64,000 bases of DNA from Bacteroidota bacterium (GTDB taxonomy: Bacteria; Bacteroidota; Bacteroidia; Flavobacteriales; Flavobacteriaceae). How positions within the stretch are numbered: position 1 is the stretch's first letter; each line of letters begins with the position of its first letter. The position numbers were made by a program, and so were the translations under genes. The notes under the pieces were generated by a model. The model was not told the origin of the DNA. It saw only the letters and a program-made list of their open reading frames with translations, and searched no databases. The stretch is from contig QMOV01000002.1 in the NCBI GenBank assembly GCA_003650305.1, positions 17,513 to 81,512 of the forward strand. The letters are read 5' to 3'. Positions 29,374 through 42,216 of the stretch are shown one piece after another.

Positions 29374-30189
29374 TTACTTGTCCATAAAAGCCTCCATAAT
29401 TTTAGTACTTACTCCCATATTTGAGAATCCTCCATCATGAAATAGGTTTTGCAAAGTCACTTTCTTTGTTAAATCTGAAAATAGTGTAATGGTATAATCG
29501 GCACATTCTAAAGCTGTAGCATTACCAAGAGGAGACATATCTTCGGCATAAGAGAAAAATCCTTCAAATCCTTTTACACCACTTCCAGCAGTAGTTGGTG
29601 TTGGTGATTGAGAAATTGTATTTACTCTTACTTTTTTATCTCTTCCGAAAAAATAACCAAAACTACGCGCTATACTTTCTAAATATGCTTTATTGTCAGC
29701 CATATCGTTATAATTTGGAAAGACACGCTGCGCTGCCATATAGGTTAACGCTACGATGCTTCCCCATTCGTTCATTGCATCAGCTTTATATAACGATTGC
29801 ATAACTTTATGAAAAGACATGGCTGAAACGTCTGTTCCTTTTTGTGTCCAGTCGTATTTTTGGTCTGTATAAGCTCTTCCTTTTCTTACATTAATTGACA
29901 TACCTATTGAATGCAAAACAAAATCTAATTTTCCTCCTAAAATCTCCATAGATTTTTCTACAAGGTTCTCTAAATCTTCAATAGACGTTGCATCGGCAGG
30001 AATAATTTGAGAACCTGTTTTTTCAGCCAACTGATTTATTGTTCCCATTCTCATGGCAATTGGTGCATTGGTTAATACAAACTCGGCGCCTTCTTCGTGT
30101 GCACGTACAGCTGTTTTCCAAGCTATCGATTTTTCGTCTAATGCTCCAAATATGATTCCTTTTTTTCCTTTTAATAAATTGTATGACAT
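29374..30189 (-). CDS. fabI: Enoyl-[acyl-carrier-protein] reductase
   Basis: MSYNLLKGKKGIIFGALDEKSIAWKTA, FVLHSIGMS, LTYMAAQRVFPNYNDM. Confidence 0.92.
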   Translation of the reverse strand: MSYNLLKGKKGIIFGALDEKSIAWKTAVRAHEEGAEFVLTNAPIAMRMGTINQLAEKTGSQIIPADATSIEDLENLVEKSMEILGGKLDFVLHSIGMSINVRKGRAYTDQKYDWTQKGTDVSAMSFHKVMQSLYKADAMNEWGSIVALTYMAAQRVFPNYNDMADNKAYLESIARSFGYFFGRDKKVRVNTISQSPTPTTAGSGVKGFEGFFSYAEDMSPLGNATALECADYTITLFSDLTKKVTLQNLFHDGGFSNMGVSTKIMEAFMDK

Positions 30190-30297
30190 TTTTAAATGTT
30201 TGGTTGGTGATTTGTTAGTTGTTAAGATGTGTAATATTGAGCAAAGATACTATTTAATAAAGAATTGTAGTTGCTTATAGTTGGAATGGTATTTATT

Positions 30298-31950
30298 CTA
30301 ATTCAATAATTGTTTAGCATGTGCAATTGCAGAACTCGACATTTTTTCTCCTCCTAACATTTGTGCTACTTCTACAATGCGCTCATCCTCATTTAACTTT
30401 ACAAGATGAGTAGCAGTTTTATTGTTTTTATCTTCTTTATAAACTTTAAAATGCGTATCTCCTTTTGCTGCAATTTGAGGTAAGTGTGTTATTGTAAACA
30501 CTTGGAGCGTTTTACTCATTTGCATCATAATAGCTGCCATTTTATTCGAAATTTCTCCTGAAACTCCAGAATCTATCTCATCGAACATAATTGATGGTAA
30601 CTGTATATATCGTGATAAAATTGATTTAATAGCTAACATTATTCTAGACAATTCTCCTCCTGAAGCAGCTTTTTTAAGTGGCTTAAATTCGCCACCTTTA
30701 TTTGCTGTAAACAATAACAATAAGCTATCTTTTCCGTTATTTAAAAACTCGTCTTCAAGGATTAACGAAATGTCAAACTTAGCATTTTCCATTCCTAAAT
30801 CCACCAATATATCTTCGAGTTGGAAAATAAGCTTCGGAATAGCTTTTTCTCTTTGCTGATGAATAATTTTTGCCAAACTATTCAATTCATTTTTAATGGC
30901 AATTAACTCTTGTTGTTTGAGTTCTATATCTTCATCAATGTTTTCGGCTGTTGCAACTTTATTAGATAGTTTAATTTGAATATTTATTAATTCTTCAATA
31001 TTAATAGCAGAGTGTTTTAATAATAAGTTATGTATAGCTTGCAGCTTTGCATTTACAACTTCTAAACGGTTTGGGTTCGCTTCTAAATTATCTTGTACTC
31101 GTTCTAAATCTCCATAAAGATCATCTATTTCTATTAATGTGCTATTGATTCTTTGATACAATTGGTTATAAGTACTAGAAATTTTAGACAGCTTTAAGAA
31201 GCTATTTTTTAGTGCTGTTAATGTATTTAATAGTCCAACTTGTTCATCGCTTAATAATTGATTAGAAATTGATAATTCTTCCTTGATGGATTCAACATTA
31301 TTTAAGGTTTCATATTCGGTTTCTAGTTCTTCTAATTCTCCAGAAATTAAACTAGCATCTTCCAGTTCCTTCAATAAAAACGTATTATAATCTTGTTCCT
31401 TTAGGGCTTCTGATTTTAGAAAATTTAGTTTATCAAGTTCTGCTTTGGCTTCTTTATAAGTCTTTAATTTTATCTCGTATTCTTTCAAATTTGAAGTGTT
31501 ATTTGCTAAAGCATCTATAATTTGAAATTGAAAATCGTTATGTGTTAACTCTAAAGTTTGGTGTTGAGAATGTATGTCGATTAGTTGATCTCCCAAAAGT
31601 GACAAAATGCTTAAATTTACAGGAGAATCGTTAACAAAAGCTCTTGATTTTCCTGATGGAAGAATTTCTCTTCTAATAATTGTTTCGGATTCGTAATCTA
31701 AATTTTCAGCTCTAAAAAACTTTTTTAAGTTATAATTAGCTATATCGAAACTAGCTTCAATAATACACTTTTTTGAAGTATCGTTTATATGTGTTAAATC
31801 TGCACGCTTACCTAAAATTAAAGATATACCTCCTAAAAGAATAGATTTCCCTGCTCCTGTTTCTCCAGTAATAATAGTAAGTCCATTACTAAAGTTAACC
31901 TGAAGGTCATCGATTAAGGCATAGTTTTTTATAGAAAGTGATATGAGCAT
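30298..31950 (-). CDS. recN: DNA repair protein RecN
   Basis: MLISLSIKNYALIDDLQVNFSNGLTIITGETGAGKSILL; AASGGELSRIMLAIK; FDEIDSGVSG. Confidence 0.95.
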   Translation of the reverse strand: MLISLSIKNYALIDDLQVNFSNGLTIITGETGAGKSILLGGISLILGKRADLTHINDTSKKCIIEASFDIANYNLKKFFRAENLDYESETIIRREILPSGKSRAFVNDSPVNLSILSLLGDQLIDIHSQHQTLELTHNDFQFQIIDALANNTSNLKEYEIKLKTYKEAKAELDKLNFLKSEALKEQDYNTFLLKELEDASLISGELEELETEYETLNNVESIKEELSISNQLLSDEQVGLLNTLTALKNSFLKLSKISSTYNQLYQRINSTLIEIDDLYGDLERVQDNLEANPNRLEVVNAKLQAIHNLLLKHSAINIEELINIQIKLSNKVATAENIDEDIELKQQELIAIKNELNSLAKIIHQQREKAIPKLIFQLEDILVDLGMENAKFDISLILEDEFLNNGKDSLLLLFTANKGGEFKPLKKAASGGELSRIMLAIKSILSRYIQLPSIMFDEIDSGVSGEISNKMAAIMMQMSKTLQVFTITHLPQIAAKGDTHFKVYKEDKNNKTATHLVKLNEDERIVEVAQMLGGEKMSSSAIAHAKQLLN

Positions 31951-31999
31951 ATATTAGTTTGCAATGTTCTGTCTTTAGTTTGCAGTTTTTAGTAAATAG

Positions 32000-32024
32000 T
32001 GAGTCGTCCTAAAATAGGTTGACA
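32000..32024. mobile_element. Possible solo IS-terminus-like sequence (tentative)
   Basis: tgagtcgtcctaaaataggttgacag in a short non-coding gap; resembles IS3-family-type ends from memory only; no transposase nearby. Confidence 0.3.
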
Positions 32025-32066
32025 GTTATTAATAATTAAATCAAACTAGGGAAGCTTCGAAATACC

Positions 32067-32954
32067 TTAAAAATTAATATTTCTCCATTTACTTGTGTGC
32101 ATTGGTGCTATCCTTGTTAACGCAGTAGCAAGATCTGTAATGTTTACGCTTGGACCATCGCTAAATATATCTTCAATTTCTTCGGCTTTAGCATCAAAAA
32201 AAACACGAAGTATAAACGAATTAGGACGACGATTATTTAACACTTCTAGCTGCATTAAAGACGCTGCAATTTTATCTTTTCCGCTTTTTGGGTTTTGATT
32301 CATATTGTCTAAACCGTCTATATGGTAGTTATATAATACACTTCTAATTTCTTTATACGTTGGAGACATTATATTGTCTATTAAACTAAATCTAGATTGT
32401 AAACCATCTTCTGGTTTCCATCCTATAAAATTACTCTGTTGCGAATAGCTTAAAATTGATCTTGCTTGTGCATAATATTCTTCTCCTCCATTTAAAGAAA
32501 ATGTATCTGCATCCATTGCTAAAATTATATATATATGGTATGCAATAACTGATACTAAATTAGATTCGAATTGTATTGAATTATAATTTAAGTTTTGAAA
32601 TTCTAAATACTTAAACGTAAAATCTCTATCATTAAAATTATAAACTGGCGAACTGTATGAAGAATTAAAAATAGGTCTTGAAGATCTTATTTGAATTGAA
32701 GCTCGAAAAGTATCGTTATCATAATCGTTAATAATAATAACCATACTACAATTAATGCGTTCTTGCAGAGCAAATGTTTTGTTAGTCCATTGTGTATTAT
32801 TAACAAATTCGTTTAATTGATTTTCTAAGGTTTTAAATACTTGTACATTTTCGTTACCTGTTTGCTGTGCATTTACAACAACATCACATTTTAATTCTTG
32901 AGAAAATGTTGTAAATGAGATTAAAATTGAAAGTATAAACAAAAAATTACGCAT
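32067..32954 (-). CDS. DUF4835 family protein
   Basis: 295 aa secreted, directly downstream of coaBC as usual in Bacteroidota. Confidence 0.85.
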   Translation of the reverse strand: MRNFLFILSILISFTTFSQELKCDVVVNAQQTGNENVQVFKTLENQLNEFVNNTQWTNKTFALQERINCSMVIIINDYDNDTFRASIQIRSSRPIFNSSYSSPVYNFNDRDFTFKYLEFQNLNYNSIQFESNLVSVIAYHIYIILAMDADTFSLNGGEEYYAQARSILSYSQQSNFIGWKPEDGLQSRFSLIDNIMSPTYKEIRSVLYNYHIDGLDNMNQNPKSGKDKIAASLMQLEVLNNRRPNSFILRVFFDAKAEEIEDIFSDGPSVNITDLATALTRIAPMHTSKWRNINF

Positions 32955-34161
32955 CTAGTTGTTTTAAAATTTCTTTCATTACGTCTTGTGCTACTTTAGC
33001 TTTAGACTTTAATGAGTAGTTAGTAATATTCTCTTCTCTACTAATAATAGTTACCTTATTTGTTTCTCCTCCAAAACCAGCGCCTTCATCATTTAACGAA
33101 TTTAATACAATTAAATCTAAATTTTTAGATTTTAATTTTTTAATTGCATTTTCTAGTTCATCGTTAGTTTCTAAAGCAAAACCTACTAGTATTTGTTTTT
33201 GTTTTATTTGTCCTAAAGACGCTAATATATCTTTAGTCTTTTCTAACTCAAGATGTAACGTAGAATCTTTCTTTTTTATTTTTTGGTCAGCAATATTTTT
33301 TGGCTTATAATCTGCTACTGCTGCCGAAAGTATAGCAATATCAGTATTATCAAAATGTTTATGTACAGCGTCATACATTTCTCCAGCACTTTCTATTGGT
33401 ATTATTTTAATTAAGCTATGCTCAGCTTTTTCGTGTGTTGGACCAGAAACTAAAATCACACTTGCGCCAAGGTTTGCTGCTGCTTTTGCAATTTCAAAAC
33501 CCATTTTGCCACTAGAGTGGTTTCCTATAAAACGTACAGGATCTATTGCTTCGTAAGTTGGTCCAGCTGTAATTAAAACTTGTTTTCCGTTAAGTGGAAG
33601 ATCTCTTAAAATATCCTTTTCGATAAAAGCTAAAATATCTTCTGGTTCTGCCATACGACCTTCTCCAACTAGTCCACTTGCCAATTCACCACTTGCTGCA
33701 GGTATCATAATATTACCAAAGCTTTTTAGTGTTTCAAATGAATTAATTGTAGATTGATGCTTATACATATCTAAATCCATAGCAGGAGCAAAATAAACTG
33801 GACATTTAGCAGAAAGATAAGTGGCTAAAAGCAAATTATCGCTATTACCTATAGCCATTTTAGATAAAGTATTGGCTGTTGCTGGAGCAATTAAAAATAA
33901 GTCTGCCCAAAGACCTAATTCGACATGATTATTCCATGTATCATTCTCATCTTCTTCATTAGTGAAGGATGACAACACTGGATTTTTTGATAGCGTAGAT
34001 AATGTTAAAGGTGTAACAAAATCTTTAGAGGCTGGAGTCATAATAACTTTTACGTTAGCACCAGCCTTAATAAATAATCTTACTAAAGACGCACTTTTAT
34101 AAGCAGCAATACCAGCTGTTATGCCCAAAAGCAAGTTTTTGTCTTTTAAGATAGACATCAC
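32947..34161 (-). CDS. coaBC: Bifunctional phosphopantothenoylcysteine decarboxylase/phosphopantothenate-cysteine ligase
   Basis: GITAGIAAYKSASLVR, APAMDLDMY, VLITAGPTYEAIDPVRFIGNHSSGKMG. Confidence 0.95.
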   Translation of the reverse strand: MMSILKDKNLLLGITAGIAAYKSASLVRLFIKAGANVKVIMTPASKDFVTPLTLSTLSKNPVLSSFTNEEDENDTWNNHVELGLWADLFLIAPATANTLSKMAIGNSDNLLLATYLSAKCPVYFAPAMDLDMYKHQSTINSFETLKSFGNIMIPAASGELASGLVGEGRMAEPEDILAFIEKDILRDLPLNGKQVLITAGPTYEAIDPVRFIGNHSSGKMGFEIAKAAANLGASVILVSGPTHEKAEHSLIKIIPIESAGEMYDAVHKHFDNTDIAILSAAVADYKPKNIADQKIKKKDSTLHLELEKTKDILASLGQIKQKQILVGFALETNDELENAIKKLKSKNLDLIVLNSLNDEGAGFGGETNKVTIISREENITNYSLKSKAKVAQDVMKEILKQLDA

Positions 34162-34164
34162 TAA

Positions 34165-34506
34165 TTATTCTTGAGTATCCTCTACCTTTTCGTCTTCTGA
34201 ATTCCTAAAGTAAATATTTTCATTTAACCATTCTTGAACGGCTAAAGCGTGAGGTTTTGGTAATTTTTCATAAAACTTTGAAACCTCAATTTGTTCCTTA
34301 TTTTCAAATATTTCTTCTAGACTGTCATTATAGGTAGCAAATTCTTCTAACTTATCTACAAGTTCTTTTCTTATTTCAGTATTGATTTGTTCAGCTCTTC
34401 GAGAGATTACTGAAATTGCTTCATAAATGTTTTGAGTAGGTGCGTCTATAATATTTCTATCATAGGTTTCAGTATTAACTGGTGCATTAACATTTTTTAA
34501 ATCCAT
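34165..34506 (-). CDS. rpoZ: DNA-directed RNA polymerase omega subunit (RpoZ-like)
   Basis: NIYEAISVISRRAEQIN; located between coaBC and bamD. Confidence 0.8.
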   Translation of the reverse strand: MDLKNVNAPVNTETYDRNIIDAPTQNIYEAISVISRRAEQINTEIRKELVDKLEEFATYNDSLEEIFENKEQIEVSKFYEKLPKPHALAVQEWLNENIYFRNSEDEKVEDTQE

Positions 34507-34517
34507 CTCTTTTTATA

Positions 34518-35318
34518 TTAACTTTTTGTATTAAACTCTTCTAATAATCCATTAAGCTCTTCTTGCATATTATTTGCTTCTTCTTTATATTGAGAATCTG
34601 CATAAGCTTTATTAAATGAATTAAAATATGTGATTGCGGTTTTTAAACGCTCTTCTTTTTTCCAAGGGACACTGTTAATCGCTAATTTGTAGGCTGAATC
34701 AAGTCTATAAAACATAGCGTTTTCTCTTAAGGTTGTTCCAGGAAATTCTAGAATAAAATTATCGAATGACTTTATAGAGGCTTGAAAATCTTCTATATGA
34801 TTATATTGTTTAGCAATACTATATGCCTTGTTTTCTAATTTATACTCAAGCTCTTTTACCAAAGTATTTGCTTGGCTTAAATATTCAGAGTCTGGAAATC
34901 TATTAATAAACTCTTGTAATTTCTCAATAGCTTCTATTGTTTCTTTTTGCTCTTTTGTATAAATTGGTGATAAGTTGTAATAGCTTTTTGCGCTTAAATA
35001 TGCAATCTCTTCTACTTTTTCACTATTCGCGTAAGAACTTACAAATTGCTCCATTTGATAGTTAGACGTATAGTAATCTCTCATTTCATAATAAGTTTTA
35101 GAATACATATACATTAACTTTTCGGCTTGTGGTTTTCCTCTGTATTTTGGAACTATTTGCACAAATAAACGATTTGCTTTGTTGTATTTACCAGCATCGT
35201 ATAACTCTGTACCCAATTTAAATTTTGTAGCAATATCTTCAGATTTTAATGCTTTTTGATATTCGTTACAAGAACTAAATGAAATTATAAAAACTAATAT
35301 GTAAATGAGTTTCTTCAT
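34518..35318 (-). CDS. bamD: Outer membrane assembly lipoprotein BamD
   Basis: MKKLIYILVFIISFSSCNEYQKALKSED..., TPR-like repeats; start refined from 35348. Confidence 0.85.
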   Translation of the reverse strand: MKKLIYILVFIISFSSCNEYQKALKSEDIATKFKLGTELYDAGKYNKANRLFVQIVPKYRGKPQAEKLMYMYSKTYYEMRDYYTSNYQMEQFVSSYANSEKVEEIAYLSAKSYYNLSPIYTKEQKETIEAIEKLQEFINRFPDSEYLSQANTLVKELEYKLENKAYSIAKQYNHIEDFQASIKSFDNFILEFPGTTLRENAMFYRLDSAYKLAINSVPWKKEERLKTAITYFNSFNKAYADSQYKEEANNMQEELNGLLEEFNTKS

Positions 35319-35441
35319 ATATTTTAAACAGGTTGCAAAAGTAAACAATTATAATGTATTTTGAAAACTATTATTTTAAGCTAAAATAATGTGACTTTTT
35401 CTTTAATTATTAGGTTTAAGTAATATTTAACTTTTTTAAAA

Positions 35442-36317
35442 TTAAAGATGCTCTATGTAGTTTTTAATTTTAGCTTTTAGTGTATCTGAAGCCTTTACTA
35501 AAGGCAATCTTACAGTATCTTCACATAAGTTTAATTGTTGTAATACTGCTTTAATTCCTGCTGGATTATTTTCTGAAAAAATATAACTTGTTACATCCAT
35601 AAGCTTAAAATGCAACCTATAAGCCTCTTTGGCTTTGCCTCCTAATCCTAACCGAATCATTTTTGAAAATTCTTTGGGTAAGGCTTGCCCTATTACAGAA
35701 ATTACTCCTGCGCCACCAGCTAAAACAACACCTAATGCTAAATCGTCATCGCCAGAAATAATCAAAAAATCTTCGGATTTATTCTTTAACAGTTGTAAAT
35801 ATTGTGCAACATTATTACCTGCTTCTTTAACTGCAACAATGTTTTTAAAATCCTTAGCTAAACGCAACGTTGTTTCTGGCAACATATTAGCTGAAGTACG
35901 TCCAGGAACATTATATAAAATTATTTGAACTGGTGAAACTTGAGCAATTGCTTTAAAATGTTGATAAATGCCTTCTTGTGTTGGTTTGCTATAATAGGGC
36001 GATACAGACAAAATTGCAGTAATTTCGCTTAAATCGGTAGTCTTTATTTCTTCTATTATAGTAGCAGTATTGTTCCCTCCAATACCCAAAACCAATGGCA
36101 ATCTTCCATCATTTACTTCTTTAATGGTTTTAATTATTTTTTGTTTTTCTTGTTTTGTAATAGTTACACTTTCTCCAGTCGTACCACTAATTACCAAATA
36201 ATCTATACCATTCTCTATATTATAGTTTACAATATTTGCTAGAGCTTTATAATCTACACTTAAATCACTATTAAATGGTGTTACGAGTGCTACTCCAGTT
36301 CCTACTAATTCATTCAT
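35442..36317 (-). CDS. dapA: 4-hydroxy-tetrahydrodipicolinate synthase
   Basis: [37 protein letters not shown]. Confidence 0.95.
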   Translation of the reverse strand: MNELVGTGVALVTPFNSDLSVDYKALANIVNYNIENGIDYLVISGTTGESVTITKQEKQKIIKTIKEVNDGRLPLVLGIGGNNTATIIEEIKTTDLSEITAILSVSPYYSKPTQEGIYQHFKAIAQVSPVQIILYNVPGRTSANMLPETTLRLAKDFKNIVAVKEAGNNVAQYLQLLKNKSEDFLIISGDDDLALGVVLAGGAGVISVIGQALPKEFSKMIRLGLGGKAKEAYRLHFKLMDVTSYIFSENNPAGIKAVLQQLNLCEDTVRLPLVKASDTLKAKIKNYIEHL

Positions 36318-36319
36318 TT

Positions 36320-36838
36320 TTATATCTTGTTAAGTACTTTTAAGTATTTTAATGTTTCTTGTTTAAATACAGCAATTTGATTTGGTTTTACATCAATAAT
36401 AAAATCATTAAGCCGTTGGTCACTATTGGAAATTCCAATTTTAAAATTAGCTTTGGATAACGCTGTAACCATATTTAATTCTAAATTATCGCCTTTATAA
36501 TAACTAATTAAAGCATCAAATTTTGTATTGATAAACTCTTGTAGTTCTATACTATTAATTTTTCCTTTCCAACCAAAATCTTTAGGATTAAAGTATAAAT
36601 CCCAACTATTTGGCACAAATTTTTCTTCGGTAACAAAAGTAATAAACTTGATTTTGTTTTCCATTATACCAATGTTTTTTAAAAACAGTCTCAAATCCTC
36701 ATGTTCATCAAATTCGTCTATATTCAAAATAACACCAACCGATTTAAGTTTATTATCATTAACAGATTCATTTCTAGAATTTAATATCTTGTTAATATAA
36801 TTTTGATTAGATTTTTTCTTAAATCGCTTTAAAAACAT
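36320..36838 (-). CDS. Conserved hypothetical protein (DUF6913-like)
   Basis: 172 aa, immediately downstream of and antiparallel to the UshA-like genes; adjacent to dapA. Confidence 0.55.
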   Translation of the reverse strand: MFLKRFKKKSNQNYINKILNSRNESVNDNKLKSVGVILNIDEFDEHEDLRLFLKNIGIMENKIKFITFVTEEKFVPNSWDLYFNPKDFGWKGKINSIELQEFINTKFDALISYYKGDNLELNMVTALSKANFKIGISNSDQRLNDFIIDVKPNQIAVFKQETLKYLKVLNKI

Positions 36839-36907
36839 TTATATTTAAACTTTAGTACAAATGTAACAAACAACATATATAGTTTTAATATAAAAATAAC
36901 TTATTAA

Positions 36908-37663
36908 ATGAATTTTAAATATTTTATACTTGGTGTTTATATCTGTTTTTTTTCTTCATGTAAACAGGAAACACACCTCTCTAAAATTGAAGGAAAAAGA
37001 ATAGAAATAAACGATACTTTATCAAGTAACCAAGCAATAGAAGACTATATAAAACCTTACAGAGAACATGTTGAAAAAGATTTAGATAGCGTTCTCGCGT
37101 ATTCAGTTGATACTTACACTAAAAACAATGGTGATTTAAATACAGCAATAGGAAACTTTATGGCAGATGCTGTTTTCGAACTATCTAATCCAATTTTTAA
37201 ATCTAGAACTGGTAAAGACATAGATATGGTTTTATTAAATCATGGTGGCATTAGGTCTATTATATCTAAAGGTGATATAACAACACGAACAGCGTATGAA
37301 ATTATGCCTTTTGATAATATTGTTGTTGTAGCAGAATTAAAAGGTACTTATGTTTTAGACTTAGTAAGTTATTTACAAAATGCAAGACGAGCACATCCTA
37401 TTTCTAAATTGAATATTAAACTTGGTTCTAATTTCGAATTAATTGAAGCTACTATTAACAAAGAACCCATTGATGTAAACAGAACTTATTATGTTGCAAC
37501 AAACGACTTTTTAATGAATGGAGGAGATAGAATGACCTTTTTAAAGAAAAGAGATAGCTTATATGTGTTAGATTATAAAATAAGAAATTTATTGATTGAT
37601 TACTTTAAAAAAGTTGATACTATAAATCCTGTAATCGACGATAGGTTTATTCAAATTAAATAA
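36908..37663 (+). CDS. 5'-nucleotidase C-terminal-domain lipoprotein (UshA C-terminal-like)
   Basis: GNFMADAV, LLNHGGIRS, FDNIVVVAELKG, YYVATNDFLMNGGDRM. Confidence 0.88.
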   Translation: MNFKYFILGVYICFFSSCKQETHLSKIEGKRIEINDTLSSNQAIEDYIKPYREHVEKDLDSVLAYSVDTYTKNNGDLNTAIGNFMADAVFELSNPIFKSRTGKDIDMVLLNHGGIRSIISKGDITTRTAYEIMPFDNIVVVAELKGTYVLDLVSYLQNARRAHPISKLNIKLGSNFELIEATINKEPIDVNRTYYVATNDFLMNGGDRMTFLKKRDSLYVLDYKIRNLLIDYFKKVDTINPVIDDRFIQIK

Positions 37664-37675
37664 GTTATTGTAAAA

Positions 37676-38590
37676 ATGAAAAGAAGAAATTTTATACAAC
37701 AAACAGCTGCAACTACTGCACTAGTTACTTTAGGTGGTTTAGGCTTACAATCTTTTACCACTTCAAGAACAAAAAAAATAACTATCCTGCACACTAACGA
37801 TGTTCATAGTCATATCATTCCATTTGGTCCTAACAATGGCAGAAATGCTAACAAAGGTGGCGTTGCCAGAAGAGCAAGTTTAATTGAGTCTATTAGAGCC
37901 GAAAATCCAAATACGTTATTACTTGATGCTGGCGATATTTTTCAAGGTACACCATATTTTAATTATTATGGTGGTGAGCTAGAATTTAAACTCATGAGCA
38001 TGTTAAAGTATGATGCAGCAACTATTGGAAATCATGATTTTGATAATGGTATCGATGGACTTTATGCTCAACTACCTCATGCCAAATTTGATTTTGTTTC
38101 AGCTAATTACGATTTCTCAAATACTGTAATGGACACTCATGTAGAACCCTATACAATATTTAAAAAGGAAGGTATTAAAATAGGAGTTTTTGGTTTGGGA
38201 ATAGAATTAGACGGTTTAGTTGGTAAAAATCATTATAAAGAAACTAAATATCTTAATCCTATTGAAATTGCTCAAGATATGAGCAGAATTTTAAAAACAG
38301 AAAAACAATGCGATCTTGCTATTTGTTTATCTCATTTAGGTTATAATTATAGAAATAACCCAGAAATAGTTTCAGATGTTAAATTGGCTAAAGCAACTAA
38401 AGACATCGATTTAATAATCGGAGGACATACACATACCTTTTTACGAAAACCAACAATAGAAAAAAATATTGAAGGAAAGAATGTACTTATTAACCAAGTT
38501 GGTTGTTATGGACTTTATCTAGGAAAGATTGATTTTTATTTTGATAGTGATAAAAGCAAAGCAGCTAATGGTACTTCAATAATTGTCTAG
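37676..38590 (+). CDS. Metallophosphatase/5'-nucleotidase N-terminal-type protein with twin-Arg-like signal
   Basis: MKRRNFIQQTA signal; ILHTNDVHSHI, LLDAGDIFQGTPYFN, IGNHDFDNG, GGHTHTF. Confidence 0.92.
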   Translation: MKRRNFIQQTAATTALVTLGGLGLQSFTTSRTKKITILHTNDVHSHIIPFGPNNGRNANKGGVARRASLIESIRAENPNTLLLDAGDIFQGTPYFNYYGGELEFKLMSMLKYDAATIGNHDFDNGIDGLYAQLPHAKFDFVSANYDFSNTVMDTHVEPYTIFKKEGIKIGVFGLGIELDGLVGKNHYKETKYLNPIEIAQDMSRILKTEKQCDLAICLSHLGYNYRNNPEIVSDVKLAKATKDIDLIIGGHTHTFLRKPTIEKNIEGKNVLINQVGCYGLYLGKIDFYFDSDKSKAANGTSIIV

Positions 38591-38620
38591 AAGATAATAT
38601 AATGTTTTTTTAATTCTAAA

Positions 38621-39364
38621 TTAAGCTTCAAGTTTATCTACAGCTTTAAAAGTTTCACTATCTTCATAATTTAAGCTAGATTGAAAATAGAAAAATGTAA
38701 ATGCTAAAACTAATAAAGATGAATAGACAATACTCAAAATATTTTGATCTGAAACATAATAATAAGCGACTTGTATTACTTCAGAAAACACAATACATAA
38801 TGCTCCTAAAAGTAAATTCATTGCCTTTTTAGTGTGTTTGCTTATATAATTAATTAAAGTTATAGAAAGCAATAACATAATTACTATATTATATGTTATT
38901 TCTATTAAATAGTCATAAACACCATATAAAAGTTCGCTTTTAATTGCAATATCAGTAACTAATATAATGCTATAAATATCTAAAGCTACAAGAATAAGAA
39001 TATATGTTGTAAAACGATTAAAGATTCGTTTAACATTCATCGACTTAAAAATTTCTAAAATCAAAAATACATAAGCAGTTATATAAAGTGTATTGCCTCC
39101 ATAGTACATTAAACTATCTACAAAATAAGATTCGCGAGCAAAATGAGTAAAAAAGCTAGAGAACTCTGTAATAGAATAGAATAGTAAAAAATAGAAAAAA
39201 TAACTACTTCTTTCCTTTCTTGTCAAACAATAAGATATTAGCAACAATGGCAATATTAAGGGTCTTACATATTCAGCAATTTCTTGCATATTAAAAATTT
39301 GTAAACCTATAAATACAATTGCAAGTACAATTATAAAACCAAGTAATATTTTTTTATTTTGCAT
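38621..39364 (-). CDS. Multi-TM hypothetical membrane protein (YhhN/lysoplasmalogenase-like, tentative)
   Basis: 247 aa, about 8 hydrophobic segments. Confidence 0.45.
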   Translation of the reverse strand: MQNKKILLGFIIVLAIVFIGLQIFNMQEIAEYVRPLILPLLLISYCLTRKERSSYFFYFLLFYSITEFSSFFTHFARESYFVDSLMYYGGNTLYITAYVFLILEIFKSMNVKRIFNRFTTYILILVALDIYSIILVTDIAIKSELLYGVYDYLIEITYNIVIMLLLSITLINYISKHTKKAMNLLLGALCIVFSEVIQVAYYYVSDQNILSIVYSSLLVLAFTFFYFQSSLNYEDSETFKAVDKLEA

Positions 39365-39463
39365 TATATTAATTTCCTATTTGTAAGGCAAATATAACAT
39401 AATTTTGCAATTAAACGATAAAATACAACGTTTTATCGATATTATTGATAATTTATAATCATT

Positions 39464-41617
<2,154 letters not shown>

Positions 41618-41625
41618 AGTGTTTT

Positions 41626-42216
41626 TTATGTGCGTTCTACCTTTAACCATTTTGGGACAGATTTAGGCTTAAAATTTTTCATTTTTCTCAATAGCGAATC
41701 TATATTATCATCTATAATTATTATATCTAGATTTTCAATTTTTAAAAAGCCTTTAGCAGTCATAGTTTTTATCATCTTAATCAAATCGTTATAAAATCCA
41801 TTACTATTTAATAATCCTATAGGTTTTTGATGCAATCCTAATTGAGCCCAAGTAATAATCTCGAAAAGCTCTTCAAAAGTCCCAAAGCCTCCTGGAAGCG
41901 CGATAAAGCCATCAGACAACTCATGCATTTTCAGTTTGCGTTGATGCATATTTTGTGTAGAAATTAATTCATAAAGTCCTAAATGGACTACTTCTTTCAG
42001 TTTTAAAAACTCTGGTATTACACCAATTACTTTCCCATGATGCTTAAGTGAAGCTTCTGCAAGTTTTCCCATAATTCCAATTTTAGCAGCTCCATAAACT
42101 AATGTAATTTTTTCTTTTGCTAAAGTTTCTCCTAGTTTTACAGCTTGCGAAATTATTAACGTGTCATTGCCTTCACTACTTCCACAAAATACTGCAATTG
42201 AATCTAATTTGCTCAC
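41626..42216 (-). CDS. TIGR00730/LOG family Rossmann-fold protein
   Basis: VFCGSS, LVYGAAKIGIMGKLAE, GFIALPGGFGTFEELFEIITWAQLG. Confidence 0.9.
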   Translation of the reverse strand: MSKLDSIAVFCGSSEGNDTLIISQAVKLGETLAKEKITLVYGAAKIGIMGKLAEASLKHHGKVIGVIPEFLKLKEVVHLGLYELISTQNMHQRKLKMHELSDGFIALPGGFGTFEELFEIITWAQLGLHQKPIGLLNSNGFYNDLIKMIKTMTAKGFLKIENLDIIIIDDNIDSLLRKMKNFKPKSVPKWLKVERT

